Translations under genes and position numbers: made by a program
Shown here: piece after piece, positions 1 through 11,600 of the stretch
How the letters are laid out: every line of letters starts with the position of its first letter
Position numbering within the stretch: position 1 is the stretch's first letter
The notes under the pieces: model-generated
Told to the model about the DNA's origin: nothing
Databases searched by the model: none
The model's input: the letters and a program-made list of their open reading frames with translations, nothing else
Origin: Engraulis encrasicolus
Taxonomy: Eukaryota; Chordata; Actinopteri; Clupeiformes; Engraulidae
Assembly: GCF_034702125.1 (NCBI RefSeq)
Contig: NC_085868.1
Coordinates: 23,296,276-23,360,275, forward strand
DNA length: 64,000 bases
Direction: 5' to 3'

Positions 1-54
1 CCACTCCACCCCAGCCCCTCTTTTTAATCTTTCGCTCCCCCCTCACTCAAAAGG

Positions 55-240
55 CAAGCTGACAAGGGGGGGACAAAGTTGTCAGTTGTCCCAGGCCCAA
101 GGAGAGAGGAGGCAAAAAATTGGTTTTCATTACGTTGTATGTATTGGAAGGGGGGGCCCTTTCAGATAACTTCGTCTTGGGCCCAGTAATAACTCTCAGT
201 GCCAGGCGGCACCCACCTCCTGCTTAGGCCCCTACATCAA
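55..240 (+). repeat. GGGCCC-rich dispersed repeat, copy 1
   Basis: The same order of blocks (a GACAAAG block, TCAGTTGTCC, a GGCCCA block, a G-rich run, TTACATTGTATGTATT-like DNA, then GGGCCCTTTCAGAT) recurs near 9255-9420 and 20110-20250. No open reading frame is conserved between copies. It is a dispersed non-coding transposon-like repeat whose superfamily I cannot name. Confidence 0.6.
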
Positions 241-362
241 GGAGCTTCCCCCATCTCTGTTGTCTGCCAGGAAAGAATAAGAGAGAACATTCCCTCACAT
301 TACATAACTGCACTGCATTGCACATCAAAGTGCCGCCCAGACATGGACTAGTGCATTGTAAA

Positions 363-1400
363 CATGTTAAGGCTCCTCAAAGAACCTTCTGGTGGTCTGT
401 GGGGAACCCAAGAGTTCACAGAGAATGCCCAGAAGGCTCTGAATAACTCTGAAGAAGGTTCCAGAACCCTTATGCCTCTTTTCCACTTCCAATTTTCTGG
501 TAGGCCTATAGCTCAACACAGCGCGACTCGGACGGAACGTTTTGCTTTTCGAATGAAAGGCTCAGTCGTAAAGCAAAGCAAAGTGGCAGCGGAGTTACAC
601 TTTGTCGAGCTGTTGGCCGACCAGAAAACCGGCAGTGGAAAAAGAGGCACTACTGTAGGGACAGACATTAGGCATTGAGAGAGCTGAAACACTGTAACCC
701 GTCTGGGAAGCACAGATTGCGTTCGACCAGGGAGAGCGACCAACCTAAAGCTTTGTTTTTGTCGCTTCTTTGCCGCTTGCTCTTCCATACAAAGTCAATT
801 ACTTCTGCAGCCTTCCGGGCCTTCAACGACTACTCTCTGTTCCTACAGTAAGGGCTTCCTCCACAGTGGCAATCCAAGCCTTCCTCAAATAGGGCTTTCA
901 GGCCGACCAGAACGGAGCCGGAGCTGGTGCCCGCACCAGTTACGTTCGGCACTAAAGTGCTTATCTGCGAACCCCCCGTGTTCATACCGGGCTCTGAACT
1001 TTTTCTGCACGTGACTGCTGTGTTACCCGGATGAACCTGCTGACGGCCACGCTGTGTCACGGTTCTCGGAGGAAAACCTAGTATTTTCCGGTTCGCATTG
1101 CGAACCAACTTTCCGGTTCGTGAACGCAAATATGTGTGGCATGAACACGACAGCCGGTTCACGATTAGGTGCGGGAACGGACTCCAGCACGGTTCTCAGT
1201 TGGCCTGAACACGTTAAATGAGCCTTTAGGGGTGCTCCAGTTTCCACACTGTGTAGGAACTCCTCAAGGTTCTCTGACGAACCTTTTAGAAAACCTTGGG
1301 GTTCCTCTAAACGCGTATAGGTTCATAATAGAACCTTTAGGGAATCCCCCACAATGGCAAATGAGGATTCTTTATGGAAATTTATTTTTTTACGTCCACT
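363..1400. repeat. Composite transposon-derived region upstream of fhl2
   Basis: Both ends carry AAAGAACCTT / AGGTTC-type words (363-470 and 1207-1385), and the middle has further inverted words such as TTCCGGTTCG near 1085-1175 and CCACTTCC...GGCAGTGGAAAA near 483-640. This looks like nested miniature inverted-repeat elements. Short open frames here have no recognisable domain, so I call no gene. Confidence 0.4.
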
Positions 1401-1959
1401 AAGGAGGTTATGTTTGTTTGTCTATCTGTCTGTCTGTTTGTTTGTTTGTCTGTTTGTCAGCAGGATAACCATTGCCTAGAAATCTAGACACCCCCAGTGA
1501 CCGCAAATGCAGGGTGAATTTTGACATTTCAGTTTCTAACTCCACAAAAAGAAGGCAGAATGATTTTAAATGAAAACAGGATGTAACATAGTCAAAATGT
1601 TCTCTCTGAGTGCATTTCTAGTTTTACAGTGTGGCGAGAGCATTAGGCCCAGTTTCACTGACTACTGTCTTTATGGTTAATGAAAATTGTGTTCAACTGT
1701 ACTGTCACTTCTTGGATTTTACTGACTTTTTAACAATTGCACTGACCCGTTTCTTTGTGGTTGACGAAAATTAGGTACTGTATTCTACTAAATCCTAATC
1801 TGTAAACTTTGCTTGACTGGGCATTGGGCATTCAGTATGTATTGTGTACATAATGACGGTCATGTGTCTTCTATCTCCTAATCATATTGCCAGTTGGAGA
1901 GGGAATAGTTAATTCCATGTAGACTACAGTCACAGACACGCTTTTTTGTGGATTTGATC

Positions 1960-2124
<165 letters not shown>

Positions 2125-2318
2125 TCTCTCCTTTAGTGCCGTTTCTATAGTGCATCATCACGTGAGTTCTATCAGACGCTCTGCTACAGTATGTAAATCT
2201 GAATCCAAATGGAAATGTGTCTGTCAATGATGCATTCATGTAGTTAACATACCTTCCAGTGTGTATGTGTGTGTGTGTGTATTTGTGCCAATTTGTGTGT
2301 TTCCAAGACGTCTATCTG

Positions 2319-2427
<109 letters not shown>

Positions 2428-2884
2428 GCGTGTGTGTGTGGGTTCCTCATAATAATGCAAACCCATACAAGGCCACTGACCGGTCCGCATGAAGCCGCGG
2501 GCCCCCCTGAGCACTTCAGAAGTGATTCTGTATTTATAGCAGTGATACAGGGCCAACACGGCCCATGCAGGATTGGACTGGCATGAAAAATCAGGGCGGG
2601 CGGGCGTTTTCATCCAAGACCAGTCCGCCAGGCATTGAGAGAGATAATGAAGCCTGTGGCAGCATTTTTAGTCTTCTATTACAAGCTATTTTGAACCACA
2701 ACAGCCAAAATGAATATTTAAATCTGACTTGGAAAAGTCTGCTGTTGCGGAATTAGTACTGGTACCACTACATTGAGGGGAGGACCAGGCCAAAACCGTC
2801 AACAGTCCACCGGGCAAATGCCCTGTATGCCCTCTGGCCAATCCGGCCCATGCTGCCCTGCCCTCCCCACCGCACGAGCCCACT

Positions 2885-2996
2885 TTAGTCCCCCACTAAT
2901 CCAATCAAGAGAAAAAAGGCCCGACTCCTCAGACCCCCGTCTCAGTCTGCCTGCACAGGGGCTGCTCTCACAGAGACACAACAACAACAATCAGAG
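2885..2996 (+). promoter_or_regulatory. fhl2: Possible fhl2 promoter and non-coding first exon
   Basis: A CCAATCA box near 2899 is followed by an AT-rich GAGAAAAAAGG and then a stretch ending in a good splice donor, CAGAG|GTAAGAGT, at 2997. The first fhl2 coding exon has a clear acceptor 26 bp upstream of its ATG (8454), so a 5' UTR exon must lie upstream, and this is the best candidate I see. It would create a first intron of about 5.5 kb. This is inference; cDNA evidence would decide. Confidence 0.35.
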
Positions 2997-3366
2997 GTAA
3001 GAGTGTCTGTCTGCTGTGAACTTCTTCAAGCATGTCTGAACTAAATTCTCTAACGTCTCTCGCTTGCTTGCAGTCTGCTGCCTCTCACACTGTCGTTTCT
3101 CTCTGCCTCTTTTGCTGCTTTAGTCTCCTTGTTTCACTCGCTACTCAAATTCAGGCTGCACTTAGGTACGATTCTGTTTAACTTCTCTAACTTAGTCTCT
3201 AACTACTTTATGTACGCTCCCTCTACATGCCCTATCTATCTATGCTTTATCACTCCGCTATAACTCCTGTCCGCACCCAGCAGCCAAGGACATGCAGTGC
3301 CGTAGGTCAACTTCTGCTTCAAGCATCTCTGTCTACTACAACTAACATGAACTGTCCCTTTTCAGT

Positions 3367-3379
3367 CTCTCTCTCCCTC

Positions 3380-3476
<97 letters not shown>
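3367..3476. repeat. (CT)n microsatellite
   Basis: A CT tract of about 110 bp with a few interruptions, in the presumed first intron of fhl2. Nearby DNA (3000-4100) is T/C-rich and I recognise nothing else in it. Confidence 0.9.
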
Positions 3477-3477
<1 letters not shown>

Positions 3478-4113
3478 TTTTGCACCTTTGGTTCCATGCA
3501 CTATTAAATCACTTACTATACATACTGTATGTCTGAGTTCTCATAAGTCTCAGAAGTCTCAGTTTGCAAGCATCCCTAAACTAATCTGGTCTAACTTGCT
3601 CATTCGCTCATATGGTCCTCGTCTCTCACAAAGTCCCTTTTTATTCTTCTTGTTTCTTGCTCTTTGTCTTCTCACAATTTCTATGCAAAAGTGCTTTCTT
3701 CTTTGCTGTTACTTCTTAGCTGTGTATCATAAAATCAAAAAAACATTTTCAGAAGAATCCGATAGGAAAAATCTCTCTCAAATTGTTTGTTGCGTTTGCT
3801 ACAAATGGTCAGGTTGTGTGAATAGTGAGGCTATGTTGTTATGCCAGATGCCTTCATCCGTCTGACCCATTGATTGGCATCTCCTCAGAGTCACAGGGAA
3901 CGCTGTCTAGTTGTCACTGTAGGCTACTTGTAAATGGCCTAGGTTTTTTTTTCTGCATTGCATGCGAGACTGTAAATAGTGCCACGGGGCTTAATGGACC
4001 TTTCTCTCATGGCTAAGACTAAAACCATAGCTCAGGTTCCAAAGCCCTCCGTTCTCATTGTCTGTAATTAGCCCGATGTGTCATCACGCCCTGCCGAAGC
4101 AGATGGGGAAAGG

Positions 4114-4515
<402 letters not shown>

Positions 4516-4936
4516 CTATGCTGAGAGACAGGGATGGCCAGGCAGTGCAGACAGCTGGTGCATCCTAATGTATCTTCCACATGCAGAAGACAAACGATGA
4601 TGACGTCAGAAAGGGACTTGGAGGAGAGATCAAAGCTGAGTTCAGTACCATGAACTTTCTACTGTATTAGGGGTCTAAAGATACTTTTAGGGTGAAATGG
4701 CTTTTGCACCCGGAGTATTACATGGGGAAATACGTATCTTGAGAGTGTATATATTTGGGTAGATGACGTGACGTGTAAATTTTGCTGTCGCAGGCTCTTA
4801 AAATTAAGTAAATTCATGCTTTCAAAATTGTCAATGCTTTAAATGATTTAACTAATGTCGTTGTTGTGAAAAAGTAATGTGTAATAAATCCAGAGCTTAA
4901 ATAAGTATACTTAATTTTGAGTCAAATGTCACATTT

Positions 4937-6583
4937 GTCCTATGGTGTGACTGAGGCAAGCCTGGTTCTCCATATTAAAACATTTTTAAATAAATAATCA
5001 AAGCTCAGTCATTTGTCTAAACAACCCTGGCATGTTTTTCAAGGTGTCTATTTTAGCAAGTGGCAATGCTTAATTTTTTCCCTGTTTTTCTGAGACCGTA
5101 TGGACTTACGAAACTTTGTCGCAGAAAACAATGTCCTGTGGTGTGACATCATATTTTTGGTTAATTCTGTGGACAATTATCTACTGTTGAAGCTCCAGCG
5201 GTACATAAATTGTGACTTTAGACCCTTAAGAAGCCAATGGCAAGGGTGGATTTTAGATTTTTCTCTCAGATTTCTTCAGTCAATCAATTATGTTTTGCTA
5301 CCACAAGATGTATTAGTTTTGTAGTCCTTTGGTGTGACAGCCATAAAATACATTTTGACAATAGTGTATATTTTTCATATTTTTTTCTTATGTAGATGTA
5401 TGAAAATGCATCTTACTAAAGGTGAAATTGTATTTCAGTTGGCAACGACATGGCTTTAAATTAACTCAAAAGCTCAAAAGTCCTATGGTGTGATGGTAAA
5501 AGTCCTATGGTGTGATGGTAAAAGTCCTATGGTGTGACACTTTGGAGTATCACACCAAAGGACAAACAGGTCACACCAATGGACTAGATATTTGAGAAAT
5601 AGCTTTTAAAAACAACTGGTAGTACATATTTTGTTTTGTTTTGTTGTTTGACTAGATAAATATTGTGTATTCAAATTACTTATTCCTTTATTGGCCTTTG
5701 GAATTTATACTTTGATGCATTGTTGATGAATATTTGCTGTTGATTTTAGATACTGTCAAATGATATAAAATGTCATTAATGGTGCTTTGAAACCATAAAA
5801 TATAACGGTAACAGTGAAGGAAAGATCAGTGAGAGAGTATATAGAGGAGTATAGATGAATAAAGTATGCTGTGGAGAGCTCAATATACAGCATAAATGTG
5901 CTGTCCAGCTTGAGATACCAAACAGGCACTGGCCACTACACACTACAGGTTCAATGGTGTGACAGTCATAGCATACCTACAAAAGTGTGATGGTCGTGCC
6001 AAGGTCACACTTCAGTATGAGTCTTATGAGCTCTGCAGGTTACATTCAATGACCGCATGGCTGTCATTAAGAGTTATGATAGGCTGATAATCGACGATTC
6101 AAAGACTTATAAGTGTAAAGTGTAGGTCCATATTGACTACAACATTATATTATGATCAAAAGACAAAATAATCATGTTGATATATTTGTTTCTGGCTCAG
6201 TTTTGCATTTCTGTCCTTTAGCGTGACATGAATGTCCTACGGTGTGACATGTTTTAAACGCTCAAATATTTGTTTGAGCTAAACAATATGTTTGATAAAC
6301 ACTGAATATTGCATTAGGGAAGAACAAATTATCGTCCCTGAAAAGTTAGTATAAATTCGGACAATTTTGAACATTTAAAAGAAAGATATCCCTGTTTTTC
6401 CTAGAAGGTTTCTAATAATCTCACATCTAATGGGAAAAAAAATACTTAAATGGTAATTTCTCATTAAATTAAGACTTTAAAAAATTGCAATAAATATGAA
6501 GAGTGTAACAATGTTCATAAAACTCCATCAAGCCATTTCTACATGACTTAATATATTTATTTCTTAACGTCACACCAAAGGAC
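4937..6583. repeat. Cluster of about 12 copies of a 15-bp motif, GTCCTATGGTGTGAC
   Basis: Forward copies start at 4937, 5133, 5324, 5480, 5502, 5524, 5949 (diverged), 6213 and 6234; reverse-complement copies are at 5549-5563, 5570-5584 and 6569-6583. Three forward copies are spaced exactly 22 bp apart. The outermost copies are inverted relative to each other, as expected for the ends of a non-autonomous DNA transposon with many subterminal motifs. The AT-rich DNA between them has no convincing reading frame. Confidence 0.65.
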
Positions 6584-6589
6584 ATATTT

Positions 6590-7979
6590 TCAGCAAATTG
6601 CTTTATCAACGTAAATAAATAATCAATGAATAGACCAACATTATGGCCACTTGGATTTTTTGAAAGATTAATTGCTGCACTACGTAGACATATACTTTTT
6701 CCCCTCATAAACAATGTTTTGTGAAAAAAATGTTTTTTGCTGCCTGTCTGTCATCTACCCATTTATTGATTTATTAATTTATGCAGAGGATATTCATACA
6801 AAAAGGAGTTCAGTGCTTAACATCATCACCGTTCCTCTTTGAGGCCCAACATGTGCTATGAAATGCAATGCAAAGATTTTGTTGGAATGATACAAAGGAG
6901 CAATTTATCCACACATTTAGATTGTGAAGCGCTAACACCAGAGTTACCAAGCATGTGGCCATTAGCTCTTCCATTCCACTAATGATGTCTGACCAGAAAC
7001 ATGTGGTTGGGCTCTTTTCATTAATGTATCATAATTGTAGAACACGTGTCTTTAGAAAGAATGGAAAAGACTTTGAGGACAGCACATTGGCTATTTCGGT
7101 TTCAGGAAAACTGATTAAAACACGGCAACTTGTAACCGTACAGTAACATAATCAAACCTGCATGAACTGAGTCTTCGCTGAAGCACTTAGCACCCATGTT
7201 CCATTAATCCCTGCCAAGTCTATTTCTGGAGCTTTTAAAGCACCGATATCTCTCTTTATGGGAAACATGCCCCACACATTTGTCCTTTATCCACAACAAC
7301 AATAGGGGCAGCACCGTCTTCTTCTTTCTGTGAGAGATTACCGCCTGGCACGACCACAGCAGAGGGGTTTGTTGGACTAGCATGGCCTTGCCAGACCTGA
7401 AAAATGATGGGCTGGTGGATGTTAACAGATAACTGGCTAATCAGCGAATGGAGGAAAGATGAGGGATGGGGAACACTCATTTCAAATTTCAAACAAATTT
7501 CACCCCTCTCACCAGTAATCATTTTCAATATTTCAAAGTGTTACCTATTGGTTAAAATATGTCAACAGTGTTTACCCCTCCCTACGGTAAACGTTTCTCA
7601 ATTCGGCCATTTCTGACCATCTGTACAGATGAAATGAGCACAAGGGTATGGTAAGACCATGGATATACGTAGCATAGTGGGGTTGGACAGAGGTGAGCCA
7701 GGGGCATCGTGGTCCTTGCCAGGGGGCCCTGGGAGCACAGTCATGGCTGTAGGCTGCAGGGTGAGGGAGCCAGGCGGGATAGAGGGAGCTTATCTCCGCG
7801 AGACACACTCAACAGCTGCATGCCTGGGAGGCGGACTACCAGCGCTCCTTTTGGAAACCAGCATCATCACCCACCTACTTCTGTCGTATATCAAATTCCT
7901 GTGATAATAATTTTCAGAGCTTATATTACTGTGTGAGAATAACGTGTTCCAGCACAGGCAGGGCTTCAATAACCCATGT
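6590..7979. other. Non-coding stretch, nothing recognised
   Basis: AT-rich DNA in the presumed first intron of fhl2. Short open frames on both strands have no domain and no splice-compatible neighbours. I see no RNA gene or recognisable repeat. Confidence 0.5.
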
Positions 7980-8300
7980 CAGTGTTTTCTAACCTTTTTT
8001 TGTCTGACATATCCCTTAAGCCTCAGCTGCCAAATTTGGGTCCTGTGGGCCAAAGTTGGTCCTCAAAGCTTTTTTTTTTGCTGATATCCCACCATTATTC
8101 ACTTTTGTCCCACCGTGGGGAACAATTCAGCCTGCCCAAAGCCTTTTTTGTCATATCATGAGTAACCCCTCACACATTCTATAAGTTACTTAGTCCTCCA
8201 TCTCTGTGTGACTATGTTATTATTCATTTTTTCCCCATGTACTCCCTGCAGTGTGCCCCTGTACCCTAGTGGTGCGTGTACCCCTGGTCGGGAAACAATG
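7980..8300. mobile_element. hAT-type miniature element (degenerate)
   Basis: Begins CAGTGTTTTCTAACC and ends GGTCGGGAAACAATG, an imperfect terminal inverted repeat of the family seen intact at 43297-43508 and 62646-63172. The flanking octamers agree at 6 of 8 positions (ACCCATGT, TCCTATGT). It lies about 150 bp upstream of the first fhl2 coding exon. Confidence 0.6.
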
Positions 8301-8480
8301 TCCTATGTCTTTCAGGGTCATTCTTGACAATGAACTTGAACTGGTTGTGCAGAAACACTTTCAGCCTCCATGGCCTGCTGTGTTCTCCTTAACAAAGTCT
8401 GTGTTTTCAATCAACAACATCCCTTTTAAAGATCATCTCTGCTTACCTTTATAGCGGATATCAGAAGAAACTGAAAGAAA

Positions 8481-8636
8481 ATGACTGAGCGCTACGATTG
8501 CCACTACTGCAAGGAGTCCCTGTTTGGGAAGAAGTACGTGTTGCGTGAGGACAACCCGTACTGCGTCAAGTGCTACGAGAGCCTCTACTCCAACACCTGC
8601 GAGGAATGCAAGAAGCCCATTGGCTGCGACAGCCGG
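8481..8636 (+). CDS. fhl2: fhl2 coding exon 1
   Basis: Residues 1-52: half LIM and the start of LIM1. The acceptor at 8453-8454 opens the exon at 8455, leaving 26 nt of 5' UTR before the ATG; the donor is CGG|GTATGA. The purine-rich AAAGAAAATGA context fits a start codon. Confidence 0.93.
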
Positions 8637-11600
8637 GTATGATGTTACTGTTGTTAAGTGTTTTCAGTGAAGAGTGAATAGGGCCGGTGACAGTCCCATG
8701 ATCTGCATGAAGAGTCTACCACCACCCTATGCACGCATGATGTATGAGGGTATCTATGACTAGAAAACACAGGTGCTTTAGTGATTCCTAAAATCTTTGA
8801 AAGGTTTCATGGAGAAAATACCCACTGTGTTGAGGCTTATTCATGATAGGAAACAATCTTCACCTGAGAAATGGTCCTTCAGACATTCGGATCATAAAGG
8901 ATAAAATATGTTTACATGTATATGGCTCTGGTTCTTTACAGAACTCTAGGCTCAATGCACTGAAGAAAATGGTTATTCTTCTATCGCATCACTATGAATG
9001 GATTCACATATAACCATATGCACTACACCAAATTTTGAATGTGTTACGACTGTCTCCCATTATAAAGAAGGACAGGCCGAGGGGATGTGAGTGGTATTAC
9101 TTGTTGAGTCACTCGTGAATGCCGGTCCTGAGATAGAATGGGAAAGGTCTTCACAGGAAATATCTATCGGAATCACATGACCAAATGTGACTGTGCCAGA
9201 TAGGCATCTATTTCAGGGGTATCATCTCCTAATCCCAATCCTCCCAGTCAGGGAAGCCAACAGGAGGGCACAAAGGGGTCAGTTGTCCCGGGCCCAGGGA
9301 GAGGGGGGGGGGGCAGTATTGGGGTCCTCGTTACATTGCATCAGTTTGGTGGTGGGTGAGGGGATTTGACATGACTTTGTTACAGAGCCAGCCAAAGCTG
9401 CCAGTGGTTCTGCTTCCAAACCTCTACTTGTGACCAGTGCCAAAACAATAAATGTCAAATGTGACATCAATGCATACATTACAGTACAAAACTCCCTGTC
9501 TTACCAGGGCTGCATTGCATGCATTGGCTGCATGGTCAGATTGCTCACTGTTCAAAATAGGGCTTTGATCCAGATTTATATTCCACTGACAGCACTGAAG
9601 GTCTGTAGAGGAAATGCTCATGTTACCTATAGCAATCATTTTGATTCAGAGTCTGCAACTCTTTCGTTAGTGTTATGGATGGACTGACCATCACTGAGGC
9701 ATTTTTTTTTATGTTCTCTCTGACTGGCACAAAAATGAGCTAGGCTCTTTGACATCGCAGTTTAAGTGTACCTTTCCTCAGGATTTTGACCATGTTATTA
9801 TGACAGGGCAGTGAAGAATGGGACAGGAAATGGGTGAAAAAGAGAGATGGGGTAGATTGTGACCCAGGCTGACCCATAGGCAACTGCTCGCACAGAATAT
9901 GGTGCAGGTGCATGAGGGCACTTTGCAGGAATTGCACAATATGATATTACATTACACTTAGCTGACGCTTCTTTTTATCCAAAGCGACTTACATTTATTA
10001 TCAGTACAGGGTATTGGTTGCGGTCCCTGGAGCAATGGGGGGTTAGGTGCAAAGTTCAAGAGAGTCCTTGTGCACAAGCCCTCAGTAATGCAGGTGCAGG
10101 TGTGAGGCAGGAGAAGGTGAATCAATGAACAAAATTCAAGAGATACCGCACACTGCTTACTTTTCTTCACTTTATTTTTCGTAGCGAACAACGCGTTTCG
10201 CCCAATGCATCATCAGGTTCGCTCTTAGGTGCCTTGAGCCATGGAGTGAGATAGGCAGTAGGAGGGTGCAATTCAAACTGGCAACCCAGTGATCTAAAGC
10301 CCCTCTCCACCAGGTCACGGCTATCCCAGAGTTCAAAGCTGGGTGGGGTCACTTCTCCTCTTCTCTACAACAAGTCCTGAAGTCTCCATTAGTGTAGTCA
10401 AGGCTCCGCTGATCTGACTCTTTGTTTTGGTTCTCCCGTGCAGGATTTGTCCTACAAAGACCGCCACTGGCATGAAGACTGCTTCCACTGCTTCAAGTGC
10501 AAGCGTTCTCTGGTGGACAAGGCCTTCTCCACCAAGGACGAACAGCTGCTGTGTACCGAGTGCTACTCCAATGAGTACTCCTCCAAGTGCTACGACTGCA
10601 AAAAGACCATCATGCCAGGTCAGTGTGTGTTTCGAAGAGCTTTTAGTGACTGTGTTTTGATAGAGAGTATGACAGGAGGGAGAGAGAAATGGGGCAGAGC
10701 TTTGGGACATGACCTAAGACAGCCTCAAACCTTGGCCCATGTGTGCAAGCCCAAATCTGGGGTGGCTTAGCACGCTGCACCCCAGTGTCTGTTTCAAGGC
10801 TTTAGGGAATGCCATCAATGACTTTGAAAAGATTGCCTTACGTGCATATGAACTCCAGCTACGTATCTCCCTTTTCCCTTCAGTGGGTCTAGCTCAGAGA
10901 TGTCTTTTAATGGCTTCGTTGTCTTCAAAAAGGTACCCCCGTTCTCCTGTCTTCATGACTCGTATTATTATATTTTTCTTTGATATAAATAGCTCCCATT
11001 GCGAGATGGGTTGAGTTTAGATTCAACACTCCACCCCCATCCCCACCACACACAGAGACAGAAACACACACAGCTCTCCCCACCCTACTGCCTCTGTCAC
11101 ACACTGACTCTCTGACTCTCTGTGCAAACTTCACATTGCAGTACCCAGGGGTGATAGTGAATAAAAATCCTGAGCCTGAACTTTTTTCCCTGCCCTAACG
11201 ACGACGACAAGATACTGCATAGTGACGTAACCTAGGCCTATTTTGACACATTATTAAAACATCTAATAGCCTGTGTATGACCATTATTCAAGCCTGATAG
11301 TAGAAGAAAACCCTGAACCTGTAACACTTTCTGAGATAAGAATAACCTAATGGCTAATTATTATCAATGTTTTTATTTTTGCAAACTCTGTCAAGCCTGA
11401 AATCAGGCATGGAGCCTGAATACTATTAGCCCTGAATGCACTATATATTCTCTATGAGAAGCGATTTCGTTGCCACAGAGTATTGTGGGTAGGTATGTGA
11501 TGTAACAACTTAAAGAAACTCCCGCACACTGACCATTTCACTGTTCTTTCTTTAATAAACAATGTTTCGGTACTAGACCTTCATAAGGCAATCGATTGCC

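Noticed and set aside
10333..10710. 125-codon minus-strand frame over fhl2 exon 2
   Set aside because: It is the antisense shadow of a conserved LIM exon.
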